Shown piece after piece: positions 8,597-17,693 of a stretch of DNA of 34,789 nucleotides (position 1 is the stretch's first letter; each line of letters begins with the position of its first letter). Source of the DNA: an uncultured Clostridia bacterium (lineage in GTDB: Bacteria; Bacillota; Clostridia; TANB77; CAG-508); contig CATLEX010000007.1 of assembly GCA_949927455.1 (NCBI GenBank), forward strand, positions 1-34,789, written 5' to 3'. The notes under the pieces were generated by a model. That model saw only the letters and a list, made by a program, of their open reading frames with translations, had not been told where the DNA came from and did no database searches. Made by a program: the position numbers and the translations under genes.

Positions 8597-9982
8597 ATGA
8601 GTGTTAAAGTTGAAAAGACAGATAACAAAAATGAAGTAAAATTAGAATTTACAGTGGATAGCAAAATTTTTGAAGAAGGTATGAAAACAGTTTACAAAAA
8701 AAATGTAAAATATTTTAGTATACCAGGTTTTAGAAAAGGCAAAGTTCCAATGAATATGGTTGAAAAATATTATGGAGCTCAAATTTTTTACGAAGATGCT
8801 TTTAATGAAATTGTGCCAGAAATATATGAAAATGCTATTAAAGAAGAAAAAATAGAAGCGGTTAGCCGTCCTGAAATTGATATTACTCAGATGGAAAAAG
8901 GAAAAGATTTGATTTTTACAGCTTTGGTTCAAACCAAGCCAGAAGTAAAACTTGGAAAATATAAAGGAATTGCAATAGAAAAAACAAAATATGAAGTAAC
9001 AGATAAAGAGGTTGAAGAAGAAGTAACTCGTATGGCTGATAAAAACTCAAGAATGGTAACTGTAAAGAATAGAGCAGCAAAATTAGAAGACACAGTTGTG
9101 ATTGATTTTTGTGGTTCTGTGGATGGAAAAGAGTTTGAAGGCGGAAGTGCTGAAAATCATGAATTAAAATTAGGAAGTAATACTTTTATTCCAGGATTTG
9201 AAGACCAAGTTGTTGGCATGAAAACAGAGGAAGAAAAAGATATTAATGTAAAATTCCCAGACGAATATTTTTCAAAAGATTTGGCTGGAAAAGATGCTGT
9301 ATTTAAGGTAAAAGTTCATGAAATAAAAGAAAAAGAATTGCCTAAAATTGATGATGAATTTGCAAAAGATGTAAGCGAATTTGATACTTTGAAAGAATTG
9401 AAGGCAGATTTGAAAAAGAAAAAAGAAGAAGCCAATGAAGCTCGTTCAAAGAGTGAGTTGCAAGAAGCAGCTGTAAAAGCAGTTAGTGAAGCATCAGAAG
9501 TGGATATTCCATCAGGAATGATTGAAATGGAAGTAGATAATATGGCACAAGATATGGATAATCGTTTGGCATATCAGGGCATCAAATTAGAGCAATATTT
9601 GCAAATGGTTGGTAAAACGATAGCAGAATATAAAAAAGAGAGCGAAGAGCCAGCGAAAGAAACAATCAAAATGAGATTAGTGATTGAGGCTGTGTCAGAA
9701 GATGCCAAAATTAAGGTAGAAACAAAAGAAATAGAAGAAAAAATCAAGGAATTAGCAACTGCTTATGGTAGAAAAGAAGAAGAATTAATGGCTAATGAGG
9801 AATTAAAGAAAAATGTTGAAAGCAGTATTAAATCTGAAAAAACAATTGATTATATCATTGAAAATGCTAAAGTAAAAGAAGTTGCTCCAAAAGTGGCAGA
9901 GCCAGAGAACAAGAATAAAGAAGAAAAGAAGACAACAAAAAAAGCGACAACGAAAAAGTCAACAAAAAAAGAAGAAGAATAA
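8597..9982 (+). CDS. tig: Trigger factor, ribosome-bound chaperone and prolyl isomerase
   Basis: Binds near the ribosome exit tunnel and shields nascent chains. The N-terminal ribosome-binding domain carries the signature GFRKGKVPMNMVEKYYG at ~45-61. The FKBP-type isomerase domain follows (DTVVIDFCGSVDGKEFEGG, FIPGFEDQVVGM; ~155-245), then a long helical C-terminal domain. The last ~35 residues are an added lysine/threonine-rich tail (KKTTKKATTKKSTKKEEE) beyond the usual end of the family. A GGAGG site precedes the ATG. It has its own promoter and a terminator just after it, and contains no in-frame CGG. Confidence 0.95.
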   Translation: MSVKVEKTDNKNEVKLEFTVDSKIFEEGMKTVYKKNVKYFSIPGFRKGKVPMNMVEKYYGAQIFYEDAFNEIVPEIYENAIKEEKIEAVSRPEIDITQMEKGKDLIFTALVQTKPEVKLGKYKGIAIEKTKYEVTDKEVEEEVTRMADKNSRMVTVKNRAAKLEDTVVIDFCGSVDGKEFEGGSAENHELKLGSNTFIPGFEDQVVGMKTEEEKDINVKFPDEYFSKDLAGKDAVFKVKVHEIKEKELPKIDDEFAKDVSEFDTLKELKADLKKKKEEANEARSKSELQEAAVKAVSEASEVDIPSGMIEMEVDNMAQDMDNRLAYQGIKLEQYLQMVGKTIAEYKKESEEPAKETIKMRLVIEAVSEDAKIKVETKEIEEKIKELATAYGRKEEELMANEELKKNVESSIKSEKTIDYIIENAKVKEVAPKVAEPENKNKEEKKTTKKATTKKSTKKEEE

Positions 9983-9990
9983 GGGATAAA

Positions 9991-10026
9991 AAATGGGGAT
10001 GATTTTGAAAAATTCCTCATTTTTTT
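9991..10026 (+). terminator. Intrinsic terminator after tig
   Basis: AAATGGGGA (9991-9999) pairs with TCCTCATTT (one G-T pair), followed by a T run. Confidence 0.7.
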
Positions 10027-10029
10027 AGC

Positions 10030-10058
10030 TTGTTTATTTTGTAGTTTTATGATACAAT
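10030..10058 (+). promoter_or_regulatory. Promoter of the lipid kinase-cobW operon
   Basis: TTGTTT at 10030-10035, a 17-base spacer and TACAAT at 10053-10058, about 30 bases before the start codon. The -35 box abuts the preceding terminator. Confidence 0.55.
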
Positions 10059-10086
10059 ATAGAATATAAAAAAAGGAAGCGATAAA

Positions 10087-10996
10087 ATGAGCAAAAAAGT
10101 ATTGATTATAGCAAATAGCAAGGCTGGTCGTGGTAAAATTATAAAATATATAAAAAAAGTAGTAGAAAATTTGCAAAAGTTATCTTATGAAGTGGATGTG
10201 CAATATACAAGCTTGGAAAAAAATGCGACCTATATCATCAAAAATTATGAAAATCATTTTGATAAATTAATTGTTTGTGGTGGAGATGGAACGCTAAATC
10301 AAGTCACACAAGGCTTGTGTGAACTAGAAAGAAAAGTGCCAGTTGGTTATATGGCTACTCGGAACTACGAATGATTTTTCAAAAAGCCTTGGGATTTCTA
10401 ATAATCCAGCAGATATTTCAAATCATATAGAAGAATATGAAGAAACAGAAGTAGATGTTGGAAAATTTAATCATTTCTTTTTCAATTATGTGGCTTCAAT
10501 AGGTGTATTTTCTAAAGCTTCCTATAGTACGAAAACAGATATGAAAAATAAATTTGGCAGAATTGCTTATTTGTGTTTGGGAGTGAAGGAACTTTTTTTT
10601 CATGAAGCATATCACTTGAAACTTTTGACCAAAAGTAATATAATAGAAGACGATTTTATTTATGGAAGTGTTAGCAATTCAAAATATGTTGGTGGATTTG
10701 GAATTTTTAAAAAAGAAAAAATTGATTTGGCGGATGGTGAATTCGAAGCTATTTTTGTCAAAAAGCCAAAACATATTTTTCAAACTTTGAAATTAGCAAT
10801 TAAAGTGACAACAGGTCATTTACAAGATAAAAATGTATATTATTTTAAAACATCTGAGTTAAAAATAGAAAGCCAAAAAGAAACAATGTGGTCAATTGAT
10901 GGCGAATGTAGCGGAAAAGTAAAAGATGTAGAAATTTTAAATTTGCCAAAAAAAATGAATTATTTAGTACTGAAAAAGAAAAAGGAGGAAAATTAA
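10087..10996 (+). CDS. Diacylglycerol kinase family lipid kinase (YegS/Dgk), with +1 shift at CGG
   Basis: Lipid kinase of the DagK/YegS family, 302 residues when read across a +1 shift at codon 92 (CGG, 10360). The N-terminal part has the LIIANSKAGRGK start and the nucleotide motif VCGGDGTLNQV. The family's next conserved element, GTTNDF, is split exactly at the shift: ACT then C then GGA ACT ACG AAT GAT TTT. In the zero frame the protein ends four codons later. The downstream half continues through the family fold (NYVASIGVFSKASYST, WSIDGEC). The downstream ATG at 10343 lies before the shift and has no ribosome site. The gene ends directly against cobW. A phosphatidate or undecaprenol substrate is likely but not determined. 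Confidence 0.88.
10360..10363 (+). other. +1 frameshift site 2: ACT CGG A
   Basis: In-frame CGG; skipping the C gives the invariant glycine of GTTNDF. The zero frame stops at TGA four codons later. Confidence 0.88.
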
Positions 10997-12127
10997 ATGA
11001 GTGAAAATAAAATTGTGCCAATTACATTATTGACAGGTTATTTAGGAGCTGGAAAAACAACTTTAATAAATCATGTTTTGAACAACCAAGAAGGTTACAA
11101 AGTTGCTGTTATTGTAAACGATATTGGCGAAGTTAATATTGATAGCGAGTTGATTGCAAAAGGTGGCATTGTGCAAGAGGAAGATGCTAGTCTTGTGCCA
11201 CTTCAAAATGGTTGCATTTGTTGTACCTTGAAAGTGGATTTGATGCAACAAATTGTAGATATCATTAAAACAAGAAAATTTGATTATATTTTAATTGAAG
11301 CAAGTGGTGTGTGCGAGCCTTTGCCAATTGCACAAACTATAACAGTGTTGTCAGAGCAGACGGAAGCCTATGGTTTGCCAAAAATTTGTCGTTTGGACAA
11401 TGTGGTAACTGTTGTTGATAGTTTGCGTTTGCGAGATGAATTTGGTTGTGGTGATAGTTTAGTAAAAGAGAATATTGAAGATGAAGACATTGAAAATTTA
11501 TTAATTCAACAAATCGAGTTTTGTACGAAAATTGTTTTAAATAAGGTAGATGAATTGTCAGAAGAAGAGTTAAACAAAGTCAAAGCAATTATTCGCAAGT
11601 TGCAACCAAAAGCTGAAATCATTGAAACGAATTATGGAAAAATAGAAACTAGCAAAATTTTAAATACAAATGCTTTTGATTTTGAGGAAGCATCCATGTC
11701 GGCAGGTTGGATTGAAGAATTAAATCGAGATGATAACGAAGAAGAGGAAGGCGAAACAGAAGAATACGGAATTGGGACTTTTGTGTATTTTAGAAGAGCA
11801 CCTTTCCATAAAGAAAGTTTTGATAAATTTGCAGTTAATTTTCCAAGTAGTATTATTCGATGCAAAGGTGTGTTTTGGTTTGCGGATGAGCCAGAAACTT
11901 CTTATGTTTTTGAGCAATCAGGAAAACAAGTGCAAGCTTATGAAGGTGGGCAATGGGTAGCAAGTTTTCCAGAGGAAGAACAAAAAATGATTATTGCGCA
12001 AAATCCAATTATCAAGCAGGATTGGGATAAAAAATATGGTGATCGTTTGATTAAATTAGTTTTTATTGGGCAAAATATGGACAAAGAAAAAATTGTGGCA
12101 GAATTAGATAAATGTTTGGAAAACTAA
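10997..12127 (+). CDS. CobW/COG0523-family metal-chaperone GTPase
   Basis: A 376-residue G3E-family P-loop GTPase. Walker A is LLTGYLGAGKTTLINHVL at ~10-27. The metal-binding CxCC motif is in NGCICCTLKVDL (~72-83). The guanine specificity motif appears as LNKVDEL, and the SGVCEP segment corresponds to the usual ESTG-type switch. The C-terminal half has the CobW_C-like core (KGVFWFADEPETSYVFEQSG). These proteins insert or deliver metals (Zn, Co, Fe) to client enzymes; no client is adjacent. AAAGGAGGAAAATTAA precedes the ATG, which directly follows the stop of the lipid kinase. No in-frame CGG. Confidence 0.85.
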   Translation: MSENKIVPITLLTGYLGAGKTTLINHVLNNQEGYKVAVIVNDIGEVNIDSELIAKGGIVQEEDASLVPLQNGCICCTLKVDLMQQIVDIIKTRKFDYILIEASGVCEPLPIAQTITVLSEQTEAYGLPKICRLDNVVTVVDSLRLRDEFGCGDSLVKENIEDEDIENLLIQQIEFCTKIVLNKVDELSEEELNKVKAIIRKLQPKAEIIETNYGKIETSKILNTNAFDFEEASMSAGWIEELNRDDNEEEEGETEEYGIGTFVYFRRAPFHKESFDKFAVNFPSSIIRCKGVFWFADEPETSYVFEQSGKQVQAYEGGQWVASFPEEEQKMIIAQNPIIKQDWDKKYGDRLIKLVFIGQNMDKEKIVAELDKCLEN

Positions 12128-12207
12128 GAAACCAGAGGAATATTGAAAATATTTCTTATTATATAAAAATGTTAAAATTGGTTGACAAGATGTTAACTTT
12201 AGTTGAC

Positions 12208-12245
12208 AAAAATACGAAGAAAAATTTATTTTTTCTTCGTATTTT
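12208..12245. terminator. Bidirectional terminator between convergent cobW-like gene and uvrB
   Basis: An A-rich arm containing AATACGAAGAAAA and its complement TTTTCTTCGTATT, with A and T runs on either side, sit between two convergent genes. The two GTTGACAA copies just upstream (12181, 12202) have no matching -10. Confidence 0.8.
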
Positions 12246-12251
12246 GTGTTT

Positions 12252-14208
12252 TTAATTATATTTCTCTAATTCTTTGATTTTGTCACGTAGTTCAGCTGCT
12301 TTTTCAAATTCCATATTTTTGGCGTATTTTAACATTTCGTCTGTCAATTTTGAAATAATATCTTCCATACTCTCATTTTCGTCAATTTCGTATTTACTTT
12401 GAATATCTTCCACAATGGTTGCTTTGATGGTGTCACGTACAGATTTGCGAATAGTTTGTGGTGTAATATCATGAGCGTGATTATATTCTTCTTGAATTTT
12501 ACGACGTCGGTTTGTTTCAGTTAAAGCTTTTTCCATACTTTCTGTTAACTCGTCTGCATACATAATTACGCGACCTTCTGTATTTCTGGCAGCACGTCCA
12601 ATTGTTTGAATAAGTGAACGCTCAGAACGTAGGAAACCCTCTTTGTCTGCATCTAAAATCGCAACAAGTGAAACTTCAGGGATGTCTAATCCTTCACGCA
12701 AAAGATTGATACCAACTAAAACATCAAATTCGCCAATACGCAAATCTCGAATTATTTCCATTCGCTCAAGAGCTTTTGTGTCAGAGTGCATGTATTTGAC
12801 GCGAAGTCCTGCACTAATTAAGTAGGCTGTTAAATCCTCTGCCATTTTTTTTGTTAATGTAGTGACTAGCGTGCGGTCGCCTTTTTCAAGTTGAGTTTGA
12901 ATTTGCTCAATTAAATCATCAATTTGATTTTCTGTTGGTTTGACTTCTATTTTTGGATCTAAAAGTCCAGTTGGACGAATAATTTGCTCGATTACATTTT
13001 CTTTAGAATGTTCTTTTTCATAATCGGCAGGTGTAGCACTAACAAATACAACTTGATGGATACGTTCTTCAAATTCGCCAAATTTAAGGGGACGATTATC
13101 AAAAGCGGAAGGAAGCCTAAAACCATAATTGACAAGTGCTTCTTTACGGGCATGGTCACCGTTATGCATAGCACGAACTTGTGGAATAGTAGCGTGCGAT
13201 TCGTCGATAAATAACAAAAAATCGTTTGGAAAATAGTCGAATAAAGTGTAAGGAGGGCTGCCAGATTCACGTCCACTAATGTGTCTTGAGTAATTTTCGA
13301 TGCCTTGGCAAAATCCAGTTTCTTTGAGCATTTCCATATCAAAATTGGTTCGTTCTTCAATTCTTTGTGCTTCAATCAGTTTGTTATTTTGCTTGAAGTA
13401 TTGCACACGTTCTTCGAGTTCTGTTTCAATGGTAGCAAAAGCGTTGTCTAATTTTTCACGACTTGTAACATAGTGCGAATTTGGAACAATGAGAACGTGC
13501 TCACGTATGGCAATTGGTTTTCCTGTTAAGGGATTAATTTCAGAGATTTTTTCAATTTCGTCTCCCCAAAATTCGACACGAATGGCACTTTCTTCTTGAT
13601 TGGCTGGGTAAATTTCTAAAATGTCACCTTTGGCACGAAAGGTACCACGCTTAAAATCCATTTCGTTTCTAGCATATTGCATGTTGACTAGTTTTTTCAT
13701 GATTTCGTTGCGTGATTTTTTCATGCTGGGACGAAGAGAAACAATCATGTTTTCGTAATCGATTGGGTCACCCAAACCATAAATGCAAGAAACAGAGGCA
13801 ACAATAATGACATCTTTGCTTTCAAAAAGAGAAGCGGTTGCAGAATGACGCAATTTTTCGATTTCGTCGTTGATAGAAGAGTCCTTTTCAATGTAGGTGT
13901 CAGATGAGGCGATGTAGGCTTCTGGTTGGTAATAGTCGTAATAGGACACAAAATATTCGACATGATTTTCTGGAAAAAATTCCTTGAATTCGGAATAAAG
14001 TTGTCCAGCTAAGGTTTTATTGTGAGCTAAAACGAGTGTTGGTTTTTGCACTTTTTCAATAATATTTGCCATGGTAAAAGTTTTTCCGAGAGCCTGTAAC
14101 ACCAAGAAGCGTCTGGAATTTTTTGCCTTCTTGAATGCCGTTTGATAAATATTCAATTGCTTTTGGTTGGTCGCCAGTTGGTTTGTAATCTGAATGTAAT
14201 TTGAACAT
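12252..14208 (-). CDS. uvrB: Excinuclease ABC subunit B, with +1 shift at CGG inside Walker A
   Basis: Damage-verifying helicase-like subunit of nucleotide excision repair. The protein is 651 residues, the normal family length, when read across a +1 shift at codon 41. The start at 14208 is fixed by AAGGAGGAA upstream and the canonical N-terminus [20 protein letters not shown]. The Walker A loop GVTGSGKTFT is interrupted: TCT, then C, then GGA AAA ACT. Downstream are the beta-hairpin [11 protein letters not shown] (~95), the Walker B-like [12 protein letters not shown] (~335), helicase motifs V and VI ([25 protein letters not shown]) and the C-terminal UVR helix pair ([13 protein letters not shown]). 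The zero frame stops eleven codons after the CGG and would make only ~50 residues. Transcribed with, or shortly after, the phosphatase-family gene upstream. Confidence 0.95.
14085..14088 (-). other. +1 frameshift site 3: TCT CGG A (in UvrB Walker A)
   Basis: On the minus strand CGG occupies 14088-14086 in the frame set by the UvrB start. Skipping the C restores the GSGKT glycine, an essential nucleotide-binding residue. Confidence 0.93.
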
Positions 14209-14403
14209 ATTTCCTCCTTGTGACCTAGTAAAAAATGATGCCTATTAACCTAAAATTCGTGTAAAGGGATTTTTTTTCTTGCTAAAAATCAGGCAATTTT
14301 GGTAACATAATTAGGAATTTTACGAATTGGGTCACAAACTTATATTTTCTATACTAGGTAATACTAAATAATATTAAATAATACACATTTCATTTTTATT
14401 ATA
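14209..14403. other. Intergenic region between uvrB and the upstream phosphatase-family gene
   Basis: 195 AT-rich bases. An 8-base inverted repeat TTGTGACC (14218-14225) / GGTCACAA (14330-14337) spans ~100 bases. AATTCGT-like and ACGAATT-like words also recur. I see no terminator, no certain uvrB promoter and no convincing LexA box. Confidence 0.4.
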
Positions 14404-15109
14404 TTAATCATTTATTTTTTCTAAAATGTCTAATAATTCTTGATTTACTGCTGCTGCGTGAAATCCGCTTTTGTCACAAATTAGGGCTCCTGCCATTTGA
14501 CAAAGAAAAAGTCCGAGGGGCATAATCCCAAGGTTTATCATTTCTATAAACACTACCATGAATTCTGCCAGAGGCAAGGAATGCAAGTGATACGCAAACA
14601 GCTCCAAACTTTCGCATGTGAGTAGAATATGGTTGCATTTTTTGTATGTAACATAAATTATTTTTTCCTTCAATGGTATATAAGGAATTTTCGATTGAGA
14701 TATTGGTAACCGAAATTTTGGTATCATTTAAGTAGGCACCTGTTTCATCAGCCCAATAAAATTCATTCATACATGGCAGACTGATTACACTTGCAATTGT
14801 TTTTCCATTTTTGATACACGCAATTTGAATGCCCCAAAGTGGCAAGCCATTAGCAAAATTAATTGTTCCATCAATTGGGTCAATAATAAAACAGTTTTGT
14901 GTTATTTGTTTTTCGGAATTGAATTCTTCACTTACTATAGAAAATTCAGGATAGTTCTTTTTGATTTCTTGAATTAAAAAGTTTTCAATTTCTAAATCTA
15001 AATTGGTAACTAAGTCTGTTTCGCTTCCTTTTTGGTTTACAATAAAGTCTTTTTTTGAAATTTCAATTGCTTGTTTTACAATTATTTTCAAAAATTCTAT
15101 TTCACGCAT
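14404..15109 (-). CDS. Inositol monophosphatase family protein, with +1 shift at CGG
   Basis: Mg/Li-type phosphatase of the IMPase superfamily, 234 residues across a +1 shift at codon 199. Metal ligands are visible in SEEFNS (~63), in the motif DPIDGTINFANGLPLWG (~80-96) and in the late PWDYAPG. The last motif is cut at its glycine: CCT, then C, then GGA CTT. The family pattern WDxAxG continues correctly after the shift (LFLCQMAGALICDKSGF). Zero-frame reading instead ends after 13 unrelated codons. The substrate could be inositol phosphate, fructose 1,6-bisphosphate, NADP or PAP; the sequence does not decide. Own promoter at 15151-15179; upstream of uvrB on the same strand. Confidence 0.88.
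14512..14515 (-). other. +1 frameshift site 4: CCT CGG A
   Basis: Minus-strand CGG at 14515-14513; skipping the C gives the glycine of the IMPase WDxAxG motif. Confidence 0.9.
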
Positions 15110-15150
15110 TTTTTTGTTCCTTTCTGGTGATTTCTAAAATTCTTCTTATT

Positions 15151-15179
15151 AGTATATCATATTTTAGAGAATTTAACAA
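15151..15179 (-). promoter_or_regulatory. Promoter of the IMPase-family gene
   Basis: Read on the minus strand: TTGTTA (15179-15174), a 17-base spacer and TATACT (15156-15151), about 42 bases before the start codon. Divergent from the recU promoter. Confidence 0.6.
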
Positions 15180-15207
15180 TCAGTAGATAGAAAAAAATGG
15201 AAAACAA

Positions 15208-15235
15208 TTGATGTATTTTCATAATATGGTATAAT
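15208..15235 (+). promoter_or_regulatory. Promoter of recU
   Basis: TTGATG at 15208-15213, a 16-base spacer and TATAAT at 15230-15235. A leader of over 100 bases follows, in which I see no clear structure beyond a small AATTATAAATTG palindrome near 15319. Confidence 0.55.
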
Positions 15236-15354
15236 CATTGCTTGAACATTCAAATATATTACATTACTATTTTTAGCGTATCAATAGGAGAAAACTAATT
15301 TTTGGAAAAACTTGACGAACAATTATAAATTGTTTATAATTTAGGAAGAAAATA

Positions 15355-15942
15355 ATGTTGGAGAAAAAAATGGGAATATCGGTTGAAGAATATAAAAGTT
15401 TGATTTTAAGGGAAGCTGGAGGCAAATTGAAAAATGTTCAAAGACAGTTACAAGGTAAAATTAATCGTGGTTTGGGGCAAAGTTTTGAGGAACAAATTGA
15501 AGCAATATGTGAGGTTTACAAATTAAATCAATTAGCAATTATTGAAAAAACGCCAGAACCAATGAAAATTTTAAAACATATTGAAAATGGGCATTTTGAA
15601 ACAGTTTTTACGAAGTCAGCCCAGCCAGATTTCAAAGGAACTATAAAAGGTGGTAGAACAGTTGTGTTTGATGCAAAATTTACGGAAAAAGACAGAATTA
15701 CATATCAAGCTTTGAGCGATTTTCAACGTGAGGCTTTGCTAAATTATAGTAGGCTTGGAGCAATATCATTTGTGTTGGTGGGGTTTATGAATAACCGTAT
15801 TTATAGAGTGCCAATTGATGAGTGGGCAACTATGAAGGAGCATTTTGGCAGAAAATATATTAAACAAGAAGAGTTAGAAGAAATGAACTTTCGAGCACTT
15901 TGTGGTAAAAATGGTGTGATAGATTTTTTAGAAATTTTGTAA
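15355..15942 (+). CDS. recU: Holliday junction resolvase RecU
   Basis: Nuclease that resolves Holliday junctions in Gram-positive bacteria. The 190-195 residue protein has the N-terminal NRGLGQSFEEQI segment. The nuclease core follows at ~85-105 as QPDFKGTIKGGRTVVFDAKFT, the PD-(D/E)xK-type active site with its E/D and DAK residues. Next comes the F..Q...L helix (SDFQREALLNY), then GAISFVLVGFMNNRIYRVP. Two starts are possible: ATG 15355, close to the AGGAAG at 15343-15348, or ATG 15370. The N-terminal LEKKM suggests 15355 but this is not secure. Downstream lie a separate promoter and hairpin leading to pyrG. Confidence 0.8.
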   Translation: MLEKKMGISVEEYKSLILREAGGKLKNVQRQLQGKINRGLGQSFEEQIEAICEVYKLNQLAIIEKTPEPMKILKHIENGHFETVFTKSAQPDFKGTIKGGRTVVFDAKFTEKDRITYQALSDFQREALLNYSRLGAISFVLVGFMNNRIYRVPIDEWATMKEHFGRKYIKQEELEEMNFRALCGKNGVIDFLEIL

Positions 15943-15948
15943 AATGAC

Positions 15949-15977
15949 TTGATTTTTAAATGATAAAATGGTAAAAT
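15949..15977 (+). promoter_or_regulatory. Promoter of pyrG
   Basis: TTGATT at 15949-15954, a 17-base spacer and TAAAAT at 15972-15977. It gives a leader of about 80 bases before the pyrG start, containing the hairpin at 16003-16045. Confidence 0.55.
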
Positions 15978-16002
15978 ATAAATGTTTGATAACAAGAGAG
16001 AC

Positions 16003-16045
16003 AAAAACAGATTAAAAAAAAACTCGTTTTTAATCTGTTTTTTTA
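16003..16045 (+). terminator. Terminator-like hairpin in the pyrG leader (possible attenuator)
   Basis: AAAACAGATTAAAA pairs with TTTTAATCTGTTTT around a short ACTCG-containing loop, followed by a T run, and ends shortly before the AAGGAGG of pyrG. Because a promoter lies upstream, transcripts for pyrG must pass it. It may also end recU transcripts. Confidence 0.65.
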
Positions 16046-16065
16046 ATTTTAGCAAGGAGGAATTT

Positions 16066-17674
16066 ATGGGAACAAAGTATATTTTTATTACAGGTGGAGT
16101 TGTGTCTGGTTTGGGAAAAGGAATTACAGCATCTTCTTTGGGGAGACTTTTGAAAAATAGAGGTTATAAAGTGATTAATCAAAAGTTTGACCCATACATT
16201 AATGTGGATCCACGGAACTATGAGTCCGTATGAACATGGAGAGGTTTTTGTCACAGATGATGGTGCGGAAACAGATTTGGATTTAGGACATTATGAAAGG
16301 TTTACAGATGTAAACTTAACAAAAAATTGTAGTATTACATCAGGAAAAATTTATCAAAATGTTTTAAACAAAGAAAGAAAAGGCGATTATTTAGGAAAAA
16401 CAGTGCAAGTGATTCCACATATTACCAATGAAATTAAAGAAAATATTTACAGTTTTGAAACAGAGGATGTGGATATTGTAATAACAGAGCTTGGTGGCAC
16501 AGTGGGTGATATAGAAGGACTAGCTCTAATTGAGGCTATTCGCCAAGTAGGGCTTGAAGTTGACCCAGAAGATGTTGTCTATATTCATGTGACATTGCTT
16601 CCTTATATTTCAGGTTCAAACGAGCTAAAGTCAAAGCCAACTCAGCATTCTGTGAAAGATCTGCAATCTTTTGGTATTAAACCAGACATTTTAGTGTGCA
16701 GAAGTGAAATAGAAATTCCAGAAGATATCCGAAAAAAGATTGCTTTGTTTTGTAATGTACGCCCAGATAATGTGATTCCTAATTTAACAGCAGATAATTT
16801 GTATGAGGTGCCATTATTGTTGGAAGAACAAGGTTTGGCAAAAGCGGTTTGCAAGAAATTGAATTTGGATAAACAAGAACCACAAAATGAAGAATGGGAA
16901 AAAATGATTGCTAATATCAAAAACTTGAATGGTATAATAAAAGTAGCATTGGTTGGTAAATATATGCAATTGCAAGATTCATATTTGTCTGTAGCAGAAA
17001 GTTTGCGTCATGGTGGCTATGCCAATGGTGTGAAAGTGGAAATTGGTTTTATTGATTCAGAAACGATTACTTGTGAAAATGTGAAAAATGTTTTGGGCGA
17101 ATATGATGGAATTGTTGTGCCAGGTGGTTTTGGTAGCAGAGGAATTCAAGGAAAACTAATGGCAATTCAATATGCCAGAGAAAATAGAATTCCATTTTTG
17201 GGAATTTGTTTAGGTATGCAAATGGCAGTTGTTGAATTTACAAGAAATGTACTGAAAATAGAAGATTGTAATTCAGCAGAATTTGATATTAATACTAAAA
17301 ATCCAGTGATACATATTATGGAAACACAAAAAGGTGTGACAAGCAAAGGTGGAACAATGCGTTTGGGGGCATATCCTTGCATGCTTCAAAAAGATACTTT
17401 AGCGTATGAAATTTATGGACAAGAAATGATTTCTGAGCGCCATAGACATCGTTTTGAATATAACAACGATTTTAAGGAAAGACTAGAGGGGGCAGGGTTG
17501 ATTGCTTCAGGAACTTCTCCAGATGGAAGTTTGGTGGAAATTGTGGAAGTTCAAAATCATCCATTTTTTATTGCAGCACAATTTCATCCAGAGTTTAAGT
17601 CAAGACCAGATCGACCAGCGCCATTGTTTAGAGCATTGATTAAGGCAGCAAAAGAACATGCCAATATCGCATAA
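16066..17674 (+). CDS. pyrG: CTP synthase, with +1 shift at CGG
   Basis: Makes CTP from UTP, ATP and glutamine. Read across a +1 shift at codon 50 it is 535 residues, the usual length. The synthetase domain starts with [23 protein letters not shown]. Its conserved [18 protein letters not shown] is interrupted exactly before the glycine (CCA, then C, then GGA ACT ATG) and resumes correctly with [16 protein letters not shown]. The C-terminal class I glutaminase domain shows VPGGFGSRG, the nucleophile in [10 protein letters not shown] and the His/Glu pair in [10 protein letters not shown]. Zero-frame reading stops seven codons after the CGG position. AAGGAGGAATTT precedes the ATG. Loss of this gene's product would normally be severe, so the shift must be efficient. 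The SPFH-like gene follows 19 bases later. Confidence 0.96.
16213..16216 (+). other. +1 frameshift site 5: CCA CGG A (in PyrG DPGTM motif)
   Basis: CGG at 16213-16215 is in the frame of the PyrG start. Skipping the C yields the invariant glycine of DPGTM. Confidence 0.95.
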
Positions 17675-17693
17675 GTGATAAAGGAGTGAGAAC

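Noticed and set aside
10087..10996. Treating the lipid kinase, uvrB, pyrG and the other split genes as pseudogenes or sequencing errors
   Set aside because: All nine breaks are identical in sign and codon, none is in a homopolymer, the downstream parts are undamaged, and essential genes are included. Raw reads would still be the decisive check.
12181..12210. Two GTTGACAA words as -35 boxes
   Set aside because: No -10 at a usable distance and no gene downstream on that strand; the region is a convergent gene end with a terminator.
14209..14403. SOS (LexA) box before uvrB
   Set aside because: No GAAC-N4-GTTC type sequence is found; the TTGTGACC/GGTCACAA pair is too far apart to be one.
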